This document shows positions 1-7,736 of a stretch of DNA of 40,331 nucleotides, piece by piece. The notes beneath the pieces were generated by a model. That model did not search any database and was not told the DNA's origin. It saw nothing but the letters and a program-made list of their open reading frames with translations. Position numbers and translations under genes: made by a program. The stretch comes from Deltaproteobacteria bacterium. Its GTDB lineage: Bacteria; Myxococcota_A; Polyangia; Haliangiales; Haliangiaceae. Numbering within the stretch: the stretch's first letter is position 1; each line of letters opens with the position of its first letter. The stretch is from the NCBI GenBank assembly GCA_013813765.1, contig JACCRC010000169.1:1-40331 (forward strand), in the 5' to 3' direction.

Positions 1-10
1 CGGTACCGCC

Positions 11-1174
11 ATGCGAATGCGGTGCCTGCTCGTCGTTGCGTCGGTGCTGGCGGTTGGTGCGTGCAAGTCGAAGGACACCGGGAGCGCCGCGGGCTCGGCC
101 GCCGGCAGCGCGACCGTGAAGCTGCCGCCTGCGAAGAAGATCGATGGGCCGAGCGTGTCGCCGGTGCTCACCACCGCGGTCACGTTCGTCGTACCGAAGA
201 GCGCCGCGTGGTGGGGCGAGATGAACTTCTCCTGCTACCGCGCCGTCATGGGGCTGACCGGCACGAAGACGCCGGGCGAGGCGTTCGAGAAGCTCAGCCC
301 GAACGTGATTCCCGCGATGAAGGCCGCCGGCATCGATCTCGGCCGCGACCTCGCGGGCGTGGGCGCGTTCGAGTGCGAGGGCTCGCCGTGCATGTACGTC
401 GTCGGCTCGATCGCGCAGCCGGAGAAGATGGGCGAGGTCCTGAAGATCTTGATCCCCGGCTCGCCGCCGAAGGAGCTCGGGAACGGTCACTACCAGCTCG
501 AAACGCCGGGCGTTCGCGGCCCGCGCACCGTGCACGTGCGCGTCGTTCCGATCCAGTGGGGTGCCGAGCTTCCCGACGATCGCTGGTCGCAGGAGCAAGG
601 AAAGGCGACCCATGTAGTGTTCCTCGGCGGCATCGACGGCAAGAACGTAGATCTCGATCCGCTCGCCTCGGTCGCCGACCCGGTGACTGCACTCGCGAAG
701 GTCAAGGAGGCGGAGGCCGTCGTGGCCGATCCACGCGGGCGCTGCATCGTCGGAGCCATCGGTCCGCGCGATTTTCTGCCGGGGTTCAAGCTCGACAAGG
801 CGCGGTTCGGGGTTGCCGCGCCCGAGGTCGATGGCGACGACGCGCTGATGAAGCTGATGGGATCGCGGCGCACGCTCGACGTCGAGGTCGAGCTCACGCT
901 GACGCCCGCGCCAAAGCCGGCGGAGGTCGATGCGTGGATCACGCAGGGCAGGATGTACCTCGGTGGCATCGGTGACAGCGTGCGCGGTCAGTTCGCGGGG
1001 CAAGGCGATCTGATGGACATCTACTTCGACATGCTGAGCATGATCGGGACGAAGGCGTTCCGTCACGAGCTGAAGGCCAACGTGCTGCGGTTCTCGTGGC
1101 GCACCGATCGCATTCCTTCCTCGGACCTGAGCGCGCTCGAGAAGCGCCTCGAGGCCGTGATGGGCGCGCCGTAG
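11..1174 (+). CDS. Lipoprotein of unknown function
   Basis: A 387-residue protein that opens with a lipoprotein signal peptide: basic MRMR start, hydrophobic core, and lipobox VGAC with Cys18 as the predicted lipidation site. A Gly/Ala/Ser-rich flexible linker follows (about residues 20-36), then a soluble domain that I do not recognise. Cysteines in NFSCYR and FECEGSPC could form disulfides, which fits an exported protein. An alternative ATG two codons downstream would give the same signal peptide. The stop lies 5 bases before the start of the hydrolase gene, so the two are probably co-transcribed. Only 10 bases of upstream sequence are visible, so the promoter cannot be judged. The lipoprotein call is good; the function is unknown. 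Confidence 0.85.
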   Translation: MRMRCLLVVASVLAVGACKSKDTGSAAGSAAGSATVKLPPAKKIDGPSVSPVLTTAVTFVVPKSAAWWGEMNFSCYRAVMGLTGTKTPGEAFEKLSPNVIPAMKAAGIDLGRDLAGVGAFECEGSPCMYVVGSIAQPEKMGEVLKILIPGSPPKELGNGHYQLETPGVRGPRTVHVRVVPIQWGAELPDDRWSQEQGKATHVVFLGGIDGKNVDLDPLASVADPVTALAKVKEAEAVVADPRGRCIVGAIGPRDFLPGFKLDKARFGVAAPEVDGDDALMKLMGSRRTLDVEVELTLTPAPKPAEVDAWITQGRMYLGGIGDSVRGQFAGQGDLMDIYFDMLSMIGTKAFRHELKANVLRFSWRTDRIPSSDLSALEKRLEAVMGAP

Positions 1175-1179
1175 CTCGG

Positions 1180-2019
1180 ATGACGTTCGCACGCAAAACG
1201 TTCCGGATCCCGGTCGGCGAGATCCACGCACTCGTCGGCGGTGACACCGCGTCCCCGCCGCTCGTGTTCTTGCATGGCTTTCCCGATCATCCGCCGACCG
1301 CGATGCCGTTCCTCGAGCACCTCGCGCAGACTCATCGCGTGGTCGCTCCGTGGCTGCGCGGCTACGCGCCGTCGCCGCGCGTCGGTCCGTATGATGTCGA
1401 GACGCTCGCGGCCGATGCCGCCGCGTTGATCGATCAGGTCGGCGGCAAGGTCGATCTCGTCGGGCACGACTGGGGCGCGCTGATCACCTACGCCGTGTGC
1501 GCGACCTCGCCGGCGCGCGTGCGTCGCGCCGTGACGCTCGCGGTGCCGCACCCGGCCACGTTCCTGCGCTCGCTCGCGTACTCGCGGCAGTGGAAGAAGA
1601 GCTGGTACATGGCGCTGTTCCAGCTACCCGGCGCCGGCTATCTCGCCCGCGCGAACGACTTCGCGTTGATCGATCGCCTGTGGCGCGACTGGTCGCCGGG
1701 CTACACGCTTCCCGATGCCCAGCGCGCCGAGCTACATGCCTGCCTCGCGGCGAGCATGCCCGCGCCGCTCGAATTTTATCGCGCGATCCTGCGGCCGGTG
1801 ACCACGCTCGTCGATCGCGTGCGCAAGAGTCAGGGCAAGATCACGACCCCGCTGCTCCAGCTGCACGGCAACGACGACGGCTGCATCGTCCCGCCGACTG
1901 ACGACGATGCTCGCTGGTTCAGCGAGCGTATCGTCGAGGTGCTGCCCAACCTCGGGCACTTTCTCCACGTCGAAGCACCGATCACCGTCGGTGCGCGCGT
2001 CGCGAGCTGGCTGGCGTAG
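1180..2019 (+). CDS. Alpha/beta hydrolase, epoxide-hydrolase-like
   Basis: A 279-residue alpha/beta-fold hydrolase. Motifs in order: HGFP (about 32-35, oxyanion hole), GHDWGA with Asp97 in the nucleophile position, HGNDDG with an acid near residues 232-233, and LGHFLH with catalytic His260. An Asp nucleophile rather than Ser points to the epoxide hydrolase / haloalkane dehalogenase branch. The lid segment KKSWYMALFQLP resembles epoxide hydrolases, where lid tyrosines activate the epoxide. There is no signal peptide, so it is probably cytoplasmic. An upstream in-frame ATG at 1096 would overlap the preceding lipoprotein heavily; the ATG at 1180 begins the conserved fold and is preferred. Substrate unknown. 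It converges with the next gene, and a perfect palindrome covers both stops. Confidence 0.88.
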   Translation: MTFARKTFRIPVGEIHALVGGDTASPPLVFLHGFPDHPPTAMPFLEHLAQTHRVVAPWLRGYAPSPRVGPYDVETLAADAAALIDQVGGKVDLVGHDWGALITYAVCATSPARVRRAVTLAVPHPATFLRSLAYSRQWKKSWYMALFQLPGAGYLARANDFALIDRLWRDWSPGYTLPDAQRAELHACLAASMPAPLEFYRAILRPVTTLVDRVRKSQGKITTPLLQLHGNDDGCIVPPTDDDARWFSERIVEVLPNLGHFLHVEAPITVGARVASWLA

Positions 2020-2028
2020 CGCTACGCC
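2013..2028. terminator. Perfect palindrome over two convergent stop codons
   Basis: The 16-base sequence GGCGTAGCGCTACGCC is a perfect palindrome. It contains the TAG of the hydrolase gene (2017-2019) and, on the other strand, the TAG of the next gene (2022-2024). It could form a short hairpin in either transcript and act as a bidirectional terminator. There is no T-tract on either side, so it is not a classical intrinsic terminator. The symmetry is seen; the role is inferred. Confidence 0.35.
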
Positions 2029-2906
2029 GAAGGAAGCTCGAGTGCGAGCGCGAGCAGCTGGCGCGGATCGTGGACCGGATACACGATGCCCGGTTCGTGA
2101 GCGCCCGCCGGATACACGCGCACGAAGTGGCCGTCGAGGATCACGTGAGCGATGCGGCACTGACCTGCTTCCGGCATGAGCGCGAGCTCGTGACCTGGCA
2201 GCGCGAGCAGCCCCGGTAGCTCTGCGCCGCGCGTGCGATCGATCAGCGAGAGGAGCTCGCGTGCCGTGTTGCCGTGAACGAGGCGCAGTGGTCGTGCGAT
2301 CGGCACGCGGGGCAGCGCGTCGATGTCGAGCCTGCGATGCGCGCGATCGGCCGGCATGTCCATCACCACTGCCAGCGGGGCCTCGCTCCCCGCCGCGAGC
2401 ATCCCGCGAGCGTCTTCGCGGAAGCCATCCGCGTCGTAGTGCACGCGGTGGATCGGCCCGATCGTGCCGAGCACCTCGAGCTCGAGCAGCTCCGAGAGGA
2501 TCTGCAGCGTCGCGCGGCCGCGTGTGGTCACGGCGGTGCACGAGCCGAGCAGGCGGAGCGACGTGACACCGAGTCGCGGCAAGATCTCGACGTCGGCGAT
2601 GCCGCGGAAGAACGCGGTGACCGTCGGGCTCTCGCCGTCGAGCACCCAGTCGCCCAGCTGCTGGAGTCCGTCCGGCGTGGTGTGACCGATCAGGTCGAGC
2701 GTCTTCGCCGTGCGCTCGCCATCCGCGCCGATCAGCTCGCCGAGGATCCGCTCGAGCGCGGACCGTCCATCGACCTCGAGGTGATCGCCGAGGACCGCTC
2801 GCAGGCGGTCGACCTCCACGTCGAGACGCGATGTGACGAGCGAGATCCGAGGCCGGGCGAGCAGCCGGGAGGTGACGCCCTGTGTCGACTGCCGTCGGTT
2901 GGCCAT
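2022..2906 (-). CDS. Unknown protein, possible caspase-like (clan CD) fold
   Basis: A 294-residue soluble protein with no signal peptide or membrane segment. I do not recognise a named family with certainty. The central part reads LDLIGHTTPDGLQQLGDWVL, then about 40 residues later LRLLGSCTAVTTRGR and a segment ending in LGTIG. This spacing of a His after a hydrophobic strand and a Cys after the next strand recalls caspase/gingipain-like proteins (CHAT, DUF4347), in which a His-Cys pair is catalytic. The usual His-Gly dipeptide is His-Thr here, so it may be inactive or unrelated. The C-terminal half (VHGNTARELLSLI onward) is unassigned. The promoter probably lies in the 2907-3088 gap. Confidence 0.7.
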   Translation of the reverse strand: MANRRQSTQGVTSRLLARPRISLVTSRLDVEVDRLRAVLGDHLEVDGRSALERILGELIGADGERTAKTLDLIGHTTPDGLQQLGDWVLDGESPTVTAFFRGIADVEILPRLGVTSLRLLGSCTAVTTRGRATLQILSELLELEVLGTIGPIHRVHYDADGFREDARGMLAAGSEAPLAVVMDMPADRAHRRLDIDALPRVPIARPLRLVHGNTARELLSLIDRTRGAELPGLLALPGHELALMPEAGQCRIAHVILDGHFVRVYPAGAHEPGIVYPVHDPRQLLALALELPSA

Positions 2907-3088
2907 CAGTGCGCCCAGTATCGTCCCTCCCTCCGACGAAATCGACGCGTGGCGGGTTCGCAGCCGCGAAGTCCCATGGTTGAGGACACATCGGTGTCAT
3001 AAGCCGGGCGGTTCGGGGTGCCGCAAAATGATGCACCCCCTTCGAATCCACCCCAACTTCTCCAATGGCGCGAGTACAGTCCGCGGCG
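2907..3088. other. Intergenic region between divergent genes
   Basis: This 182-base gap separates two diverging genes and should hold both promoters. It contains a perfect short inverted repeat, GACAC-ATCG-GTGTC, at 2985-2998, a possible operator. It is less GC-rich than the flanking genes. I found no convincing -35/-10 pair and no gene. Confidence 0.4.
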
Positions 3089-4138
3089 ATGAGGGTGACC
3101 ACGAAGCTCGGGTTCTGCCTGGCGCTCGCGACAGCCGCGTGCAGCTCCGCCGGTAGTGGCGGCGGTGATGACGACGGCGGCGGCGGCGGTGGCGGAGGCG
3201 GCGACGGCACGCCCGACGCGGCCGTCCCGCAACCCAAGCGCGTTCGCTTCATCGCGATCGGCGACAGCGGCAAGGGCAACGCGGACCAGCGCAAGGTCGC
3301 GATCGCGATGCGCGATCTGTGTGCGCAGAAGGGCTGCGACTTCGTCCTCATGCTCGGCGACAACATCTACGACGCGGGTGTCTCGAGCACGACCGATCCG
3401 CAGTGGCAGACGAAGTTCGAGCAGCCCTACAACGACGTGAACCTCCCGTTCTACGTCGCGCTCGGCAACCACGACTACGGCGGCAAGTTGATCGTCGACG
3501 CCCCCGGCATCGGCAACGAGTTCAACAAGGGCCTCGTCGAGGTCGCGTACTCGCAGGTCTCCACGAAGTGGAATATGCCGGCCACGCACTACACGTTCAC
3601 GCAGGGGCACGTCGGCTTCATCGTCCTCGACACCAACTCGATCGTCTGGTCGAACACCACGCACGGCGATCAGGCCGCGTGGCTCCCGACCGCGATGATG
3701 GAGGTGCAGGGCAAGGACTGGGTGTTCCTCGCCGGTCACCACCCGTATCGCTCGAACGGCACGCACGGCAACGCCGGTGACTACGACGCGCCCGAGCTCG
3801 CCGGCATCCCGATCCCGAACCCGCTGCCGATCCAGAACGGCGACGCGATGAAGAGCTTCTTCGACGCGAACATGTGCGGCCTCGGCCAGATCTTCTTCAC
3901 CGGTCACGACCACAGCCGCCAGTGGCTCAACGAGGCCGGCTCGATGTGCGGCATGCAGCAGATCGTCTCCGGCGCAGGCGCCACGGTCACCGAGCTCCGT
4001 GACCGCGGCAACGACGCCTACTACGAGGACGCGTCGAAGCCCGGCTTCTTCTACGCGGACATCGAGGGCAACAAGTTCACCGGCTCGTTCTACGACCTGA
4101 ACGGCAACCTCGACTTCACGCGGACGTTCACGAAGTAG
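3089..4138 (+). CDS. Secreted metallophosphoesterase, purple-acid-phosphatase-like
   Basis: A 349-residue exported metallophosphoesterase. All signature blocks of the calcineurin-like fold are present in order: GDSG (58-61), GDNIY (90-94), GNHDY (126-130), GHHP, and GHDH near the C-terminus, which supply the Asp, Asn and His ligands of a dinuclear metal site. The GDNIY spacing and overall length match tartrate-resistant acid phosphatases. The N-terminus is a signal peptide with a weak lipobox (TAAC, Cys18), followed by a long Gly/Asp linker (about 24-40) typical of surface lipoproteins in this window. The start at 3089 is chosen because it gives a clean signal peptide; an ATG at 3065 would add eight residues in front. 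The likely role is phosphate release from extracellular phosphomonoesters. Confidence 0.9.
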   Translation: MRVTTKLGFCLALATAACSSAGSGGGDDDGGGGGGGGGDGTPDAAVPQPKRVRFIAIGDSGKGNADQRKVAIAMRDLCAQKGCDFVLMLGDNIYDAGVSSTTDPQWQTKFEQPYNDVNLPFYVALGNHDYGGKLIVDAPGIGNEFNKGLVEVAYSQVSTKWNMPATHYTFTQGHVGFIVLDTNSIVWSNTTHGDQAAWLPTAMMEVQGKDWVFLAGHHPYRSNGTHGNAGDYDAPELAGIPIPNPLPIQNGDAMKSFFDANMCGLGQIFFTGHDHSRQWLNEAGSMCGMQQIVSGAGATVTELRDRGNDAYYEDASKPGFFYADIEGNKFTGSFYDLNGNLDFTRTFTK

Positions 4139-4146
4139 TCCCCGCC

Positions 4147-4797
4147 GTGTCCGCCTCGCGATCGCGCACGCGGTTCGCCGCACCGTTCATCGTTACGGTG
4201 GCGGCCGCCGGCTGCTCGAAGAGCGAGAGGACCTCGAATCCGCCGCCGCCCATGTTCCCCGGCATCACGTACCGGGTGCGCATGGCGGACATGCTCTGCT
4301 ACGCGAACGAGGTTCTCCGCGGCCAGCCTGCGCCGAGCGACAAGCCGCAGCCCACGTACAACCCGCCGCCTCCGCGCGCGATCGAGTGCCCGCCCGGCAT
4401 GTCCGGCAACACCGTGCTCGTCGTCGGCCACCTCTCGGGCTCCGAGTGCGGCATCGTCCCCGACGGGTGCACCACCACTGCGTGCGTGAAGATCCGCACG
4501 CCGTGTCCGCTTCCGCCCGGACGGCCGTACGCGCAGCAGCTCGCGAACGTGTGGACGATCGAGAAGCGCGACGACAAGTGCCACGCCGAGGAAGGCGATC
4601 ACGACGACTGCCCGCCCGGCAAGGACTGCAACCCGCCTGCGCCCCGCTTCGTACCGTGTCCACCTGGCATCACCGAGGCCGATCCCATCCGCGTCGCCGA
4701 GCTGCCCAACGCGACCTGCGTGATCGTGCCGCCCGGCTGCAAGGACACGAGCTGCATCGGCGCGAAGATCGCCTGTCCGACCGAATCACCGAAGTGA
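4147..4797 (+). CDS. Cys-rich lipoprotein with an internal duplication
   Basis: A 216-residue predicted lipoprotein with GTG start and lipobox AAGC (Cys23). A proline-rich stretch is followed by two copies of a Cys-rich module, about residues 81-121 and 171-211. Both follow the pattern CPPG...C-x-IVP-x-GC-xx-T-x-C...I...CP, and the conserved cysteines probably pair as disulfides outside the cytoplasm. The linker between the copies is also Cys/His/Asp-rich (KCHAEEGDHDDC), so metal binding is possible. I do not recognise the family. It starts 8 bases after the phosphoesterase stop, so the two are probably one operon. Confidence 0.8.
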   Translation: MSASRSRTRFAAPFIVTVAAAGCSKSERTSNPPPPMFPGITYRVRMADMLCYANEVLRGQPAPSDKPQPTYNPPPPRAIECPPGMSGNTVLVVGHLSGSECGIVPDGCTTTACVKIRTPCPLPPGRPYAQQLANVWTIEKRDDKCHAEEGDHDDCPPGKDCNPPAPRFVPCPPGITEADPIRVAELPNATCVIVPPGCKDTSCIGAKIACPTESPK

Positions 4798-5090
4798 CGG
4801 CGTGGGCCACGTGGCCGCGCCAGCTCTCAACAACGAGACACAACATTGAATCCCACGTGCAACACTGCGGCGATCTCGTCACCGAGGGTGCCCAGTCGCA
4901 CTGGACCGAGGGCGACGGCCACTGCCACGCTCACAAGGGCTGTGCTGCGACTGTAGTCGAACCGAGATGCGGGCACGTAGCGAGCCGCACACGCGCACGA
5001 ACTGTTCTCCGCCGGAGCCGCGCCGCGTCGCGGCCGTGACGGTGGTGGCGTCGCGGCGCACAGGTCCGTCGGAAGCGAGCCGTGACGAAC
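4798..5090. other. Gene-free stretch, possibly a decayed coding fragment
   Basis: No ORF with a credible start is seen in these 293 bases. In one plus-strand frame, about 4839-4976 reads as an open Cys/His-rich stretch including HWTEGDGHCHAHKGC. This faintly resembles the WTIEKRDDKCHAEEGD linker of the Cys-rich lipoprotein just upstream. No ATG or GTG with a ribosome-binding site precedes it. It may be a degraded duplicate of that gene's tail, or chance. Confidence 0.3.
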
Positions 5091-5504
5091 CTAGAGGTGG
5101 GTCGCGAGTGCCTCGAGCTTCGCGCGCACGACGCGGGGCCGTTCGAATAGCTCGCCGAGAGCGAACGCCGCCGCTCGATCGACCGGATACTCGCCGCGCT
5201 CCCACCGGGAGATGGTCTCCGGTCGCACACCGAGCAGCTTCGCAAGATCGACCGCAGTGATATCGAGCTCCTTCCGCACGAACTGGAACTGTCTTCCATC
5301 GCGGATCCCGCGCGCCACCATCACGGAGGCGGCTTCGGCCTCCATGCGCGCGAGCTCCGCGTTCGCGATCAGAAACTCGTCGCAGAACCGACACGCCAGC
5401 CCGCGTCCGCGGACTTCGAGCCCGCAGATCTCCGCGGAGCTCTCGCGGTCACGTAGCGCGTTCTCCTTCTTGCAGGTCGGGCACTTGGTCATAGTCATGT
5501 TCAA
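5091..5504 (-). CDS. MqsA-like antitoxin (zinc-binding + HTH)
   Basis: A 137-residue two-domain protein matching MqsA-type antitoxins. The N-terminal part carries two Cys pairs, KCPTC near residue 7 and LACRFC near residue 37, expected to bind zinc. The C-terminal half is an XRE/Cro-type helix-turn-helix: LDITAVDLAKLLGV followed by the recognition helix in RPETISRWERGE. In this family the HTH binds a palindrome upstream of the pair and represses it. The start may be any of Met1, Met3 or Met5. It lies 9 bases after the toxin stop, the toxin-first order typical of mqsRA-like loci. Partner and operator are described in adjacent entries. Confidence 0.88.
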   Translation of the reverse strand: MNMTMTKCPTCKKENALRDRESSAEICGLEVRGRGLACRFCDEFLIANAELARMEAEAASVMVARGIRDGRQFQFVRKELDITAVDLAKLLGVRPETISRWERGEYPVDRAAAFALGELFERPRVVRAKLEALATHL

Positions 5505-5513
5505 CTCATCGGC

Positions 5514-5777
5514 TCAGAACATCGTCACGACGAGCAGGTCCGCAACGAAGTCCACCACGACGGTCATCGCGTCTCCCTCGCGGTCGTGCCCGCCGCGGAG
5601 TCTCCAGTTGTCGCGACCGTCCTGATACGTCGCCGACGTCGCAGTGAGGATCGCGGTGACGACGTCGAGCCGCTTGGCATTCCGCCGGTCCATTCGGCGG
5701 TGTGCATGTCGCGAGAACCGGATCTGCCCGCCTCTCGCCAGCCGTTTCGCTTCGTACAGCGCGGTTGCATCGTCCAC
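5514..5777 (-). CDS. DUF4258 family toxin
   Basis: An 87-residue basic protein resembling the DUF4258 family, small proteins often paired with MqsA-like antitoxins. The family-like segment is IRFSRHAHRRMDRR, with conserved Ser-x-His and Arg-Met residues, followed by a helix and two beta strands ending in VVVDFVADLLVVTMF. By analogy with MqsR and RelE folds it is probably an RNA-cleaving toxin, although the activity of DUF4258 proteins is not well established. The GTG start at 5777 is used because no in-frame ATG precedes the conserved region. A GAGG element sits about 14 bases upstream. The antitoxin follows after 9 bases. Confidence 0.82.
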   Translation of the reverse strand: MDDATALYEAKRLARGGQIRFSRHAHRRMDRRNAKRLDVVTAILTATSATYQDGRDNWRLRGGHDREGDAMTVVVDFVADLLVVTMF

Positions 5778-5795
5778 GTCAGTCTGCCTCTACTA

Positions 5796-5808
5796 GACAA
5801 AATGTCAA
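5796..5808 (-). promoter_or_regulatory. Candidate toxin-antitoxin promoter and operator
   Basis: Upstream of the toxin start, read on the minus strand, is a perfect -35 hexamer TTGACA (5808-5803). It overlaps an inverted repeat, GACA-TTT-TGTC (5806-5796). The locus is conspicuously AT-richer than its surroundings. MqsA-like antitoxins bind short palindromes over their own promoter, so this is the natural autorepression site. I found no good -10 hexamer. Confidence 0.45.
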
Positions 5809-5860
5809 GCCGCCGCCTCTGACCGCTTCGAAGTCCCAGGTCGGCGAGCGGCCAGGCGGC

Positions 5861-6345
5861 TCAGTTTCGCGAGGCCGCGGACTTCCGCGCGCCCTTCGAC
5901 GCGCGCAGCCCGAATCGCCGCAGCGCCTCCGCGTTCTCGGCGCGCCACTCGCGCGCCATGTCATCGCAGAGCGAGCACTCGCCCTCGTGATCGTGCTCGG
6001 ACTCCGGCGGAGACTGCGCCTCCATCCGGCAGAGCGGGCAGCTGTCGTCGTACGACGCTGCCTTCTCCTCGGCCTTCGTGATCCCCAGTGGAACGAACGA
6101 GCAGTAGCGCCGCTCGTCTTTTGCGACGCGCGCCAGCGCATCCGTGATCAGCTGCTGTGCAGTGTGCTCGTCCGGCCCGTCGCCCACCAGGGACCACAGC
6201 ATCTGCTCGAGCTGGTAGAGCGCGGTGAAGTCGATCGCGTCGATGACGTGCTCGTAGACTTGATCGCCGAGCGCGCCTCGATCGACCGCGCGATCGCCGA
6301 GCACCTCGGACAGCGGGCCGCCGCCCCGGCCGTTGCGCGTGCCGC

Positions 6346-6349
<4 letters not shown>
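5861..6349 (-). CDS. Small Cys4 protein coupled to recA
   Basis: A 162-residue protein of unknown function. Its start codon overlaps the recA stop as ATGA (6346-6349), so it is almost certainly translated from the recA message by coupling. The first two thirds look helical and acidic. The C-terminal third has a CPLC...CSLC pair separated by 17 residues with an intervening HDHEGE, a likely structural zinc site. There is no export signal or membrane segment. It may modulate RecA, as RecX does in other bacteria, but it does not resemble RecX; this is inferred from position only. Confidence 0.8.
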
Positions 6350-7374
<1,025 letters not shown>

Positions 7375-7378
7375 GGAA

Positions 7379-7383
7379 CCTCC
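7379..7383 (-). promoter_or_regulatory. recA ribosome-binding site
   Basis: GGAGG on the minus strand, 4 bases before the ATG at 7374. It is a strong Shine-Dalgarno element and decides the recA start over the longer ORF at 7419. Confidence 0.7.
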
Positions 7384-7495
7384 GGTGCAGGCGCATTCCA
7401 CGATGCGTGCCGAGCGCAAGGCGCTGGAATTGCGTCGCGCGCTGTCCGCGGTGTCCGAGCAGCGGACCGTGTCCGGCCGGATCTCGGTCGCTGCG

Positions 7496-7717
7496 CTACT
7501 TCGTCACGGGAAGCCGCAGGACGTGGGGGCCGGACTGACGCGCAGGTTGTCGGCGTACCCCTTCGCGACGAGCACGGGCTTCGCCCGGCGGCGCCGCGTC
7601 GGGTGGAATGCTCTGTGGCGCCGTCGCGGAACCGTGTGCAGTGGCCGCAGACTCGTCCGTCGACCCCTTCGAGCACGCGGCCGCCATCACCAGAGCCACC
7701 ACCAGCGCATTCCGCAT
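7496..7717 (-). pseudogene. Small lipoprotein, probably frameshifted
   Basis: The N-terminus is a good lipoprotein signal (MRNALVVALVMAAAC, Cys15), followed by a Ser/Thr/Ala/Pro linker. The open frame runs to a TAG at 7496 (73 residues), but after the PPGEA segment codon usage collapses: third positions lose their G/C bias. Shifting by one base at about 7575-7595 restores a strongly G/C-third frame that reads KPVLVAKGYADNLRVSPAP and ends at TGA 7504-7506. The intact protein was therefore probably about 70 residues, with a one-base indel near the GC-rich PDAAPPG codons. It could be a real mutation or a sequencing error. Function unknown; it sits 121 bases upstream of recA in the same direction. 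Confidence 0.55.
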
Positions 7718-7736
7718 GCGCCGTTGTAACACCGGA

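Noticed and set aside
3158-3215. GGC/GGN-rich tract as a tandem repeat or CRISPR-like element
   Set aside because: It encodes the Gly/Asp linker of the phosphoesterase and has no spacer structure.
1732-3366. Minus-strand 544-codon frame
   Set aside because: It runs across parts of two real genes in another frame and has Pro runs from the Gly-linker codons of the phosphoesterase.
2906-4183. Minus-strand 425-codon frame opposite the metallophosphoesterase
   Set aside because: Shadow: Val/Arg-rich composition and no domain, whereas the plus strand has all metallophosphoesterase motifs.
7375-7495. LexA (SOS) operator upstream of recA
   Set aside because: No GTTC/GAAC-type or GAAC-N-GTTC arrangement could be found in this stretch.
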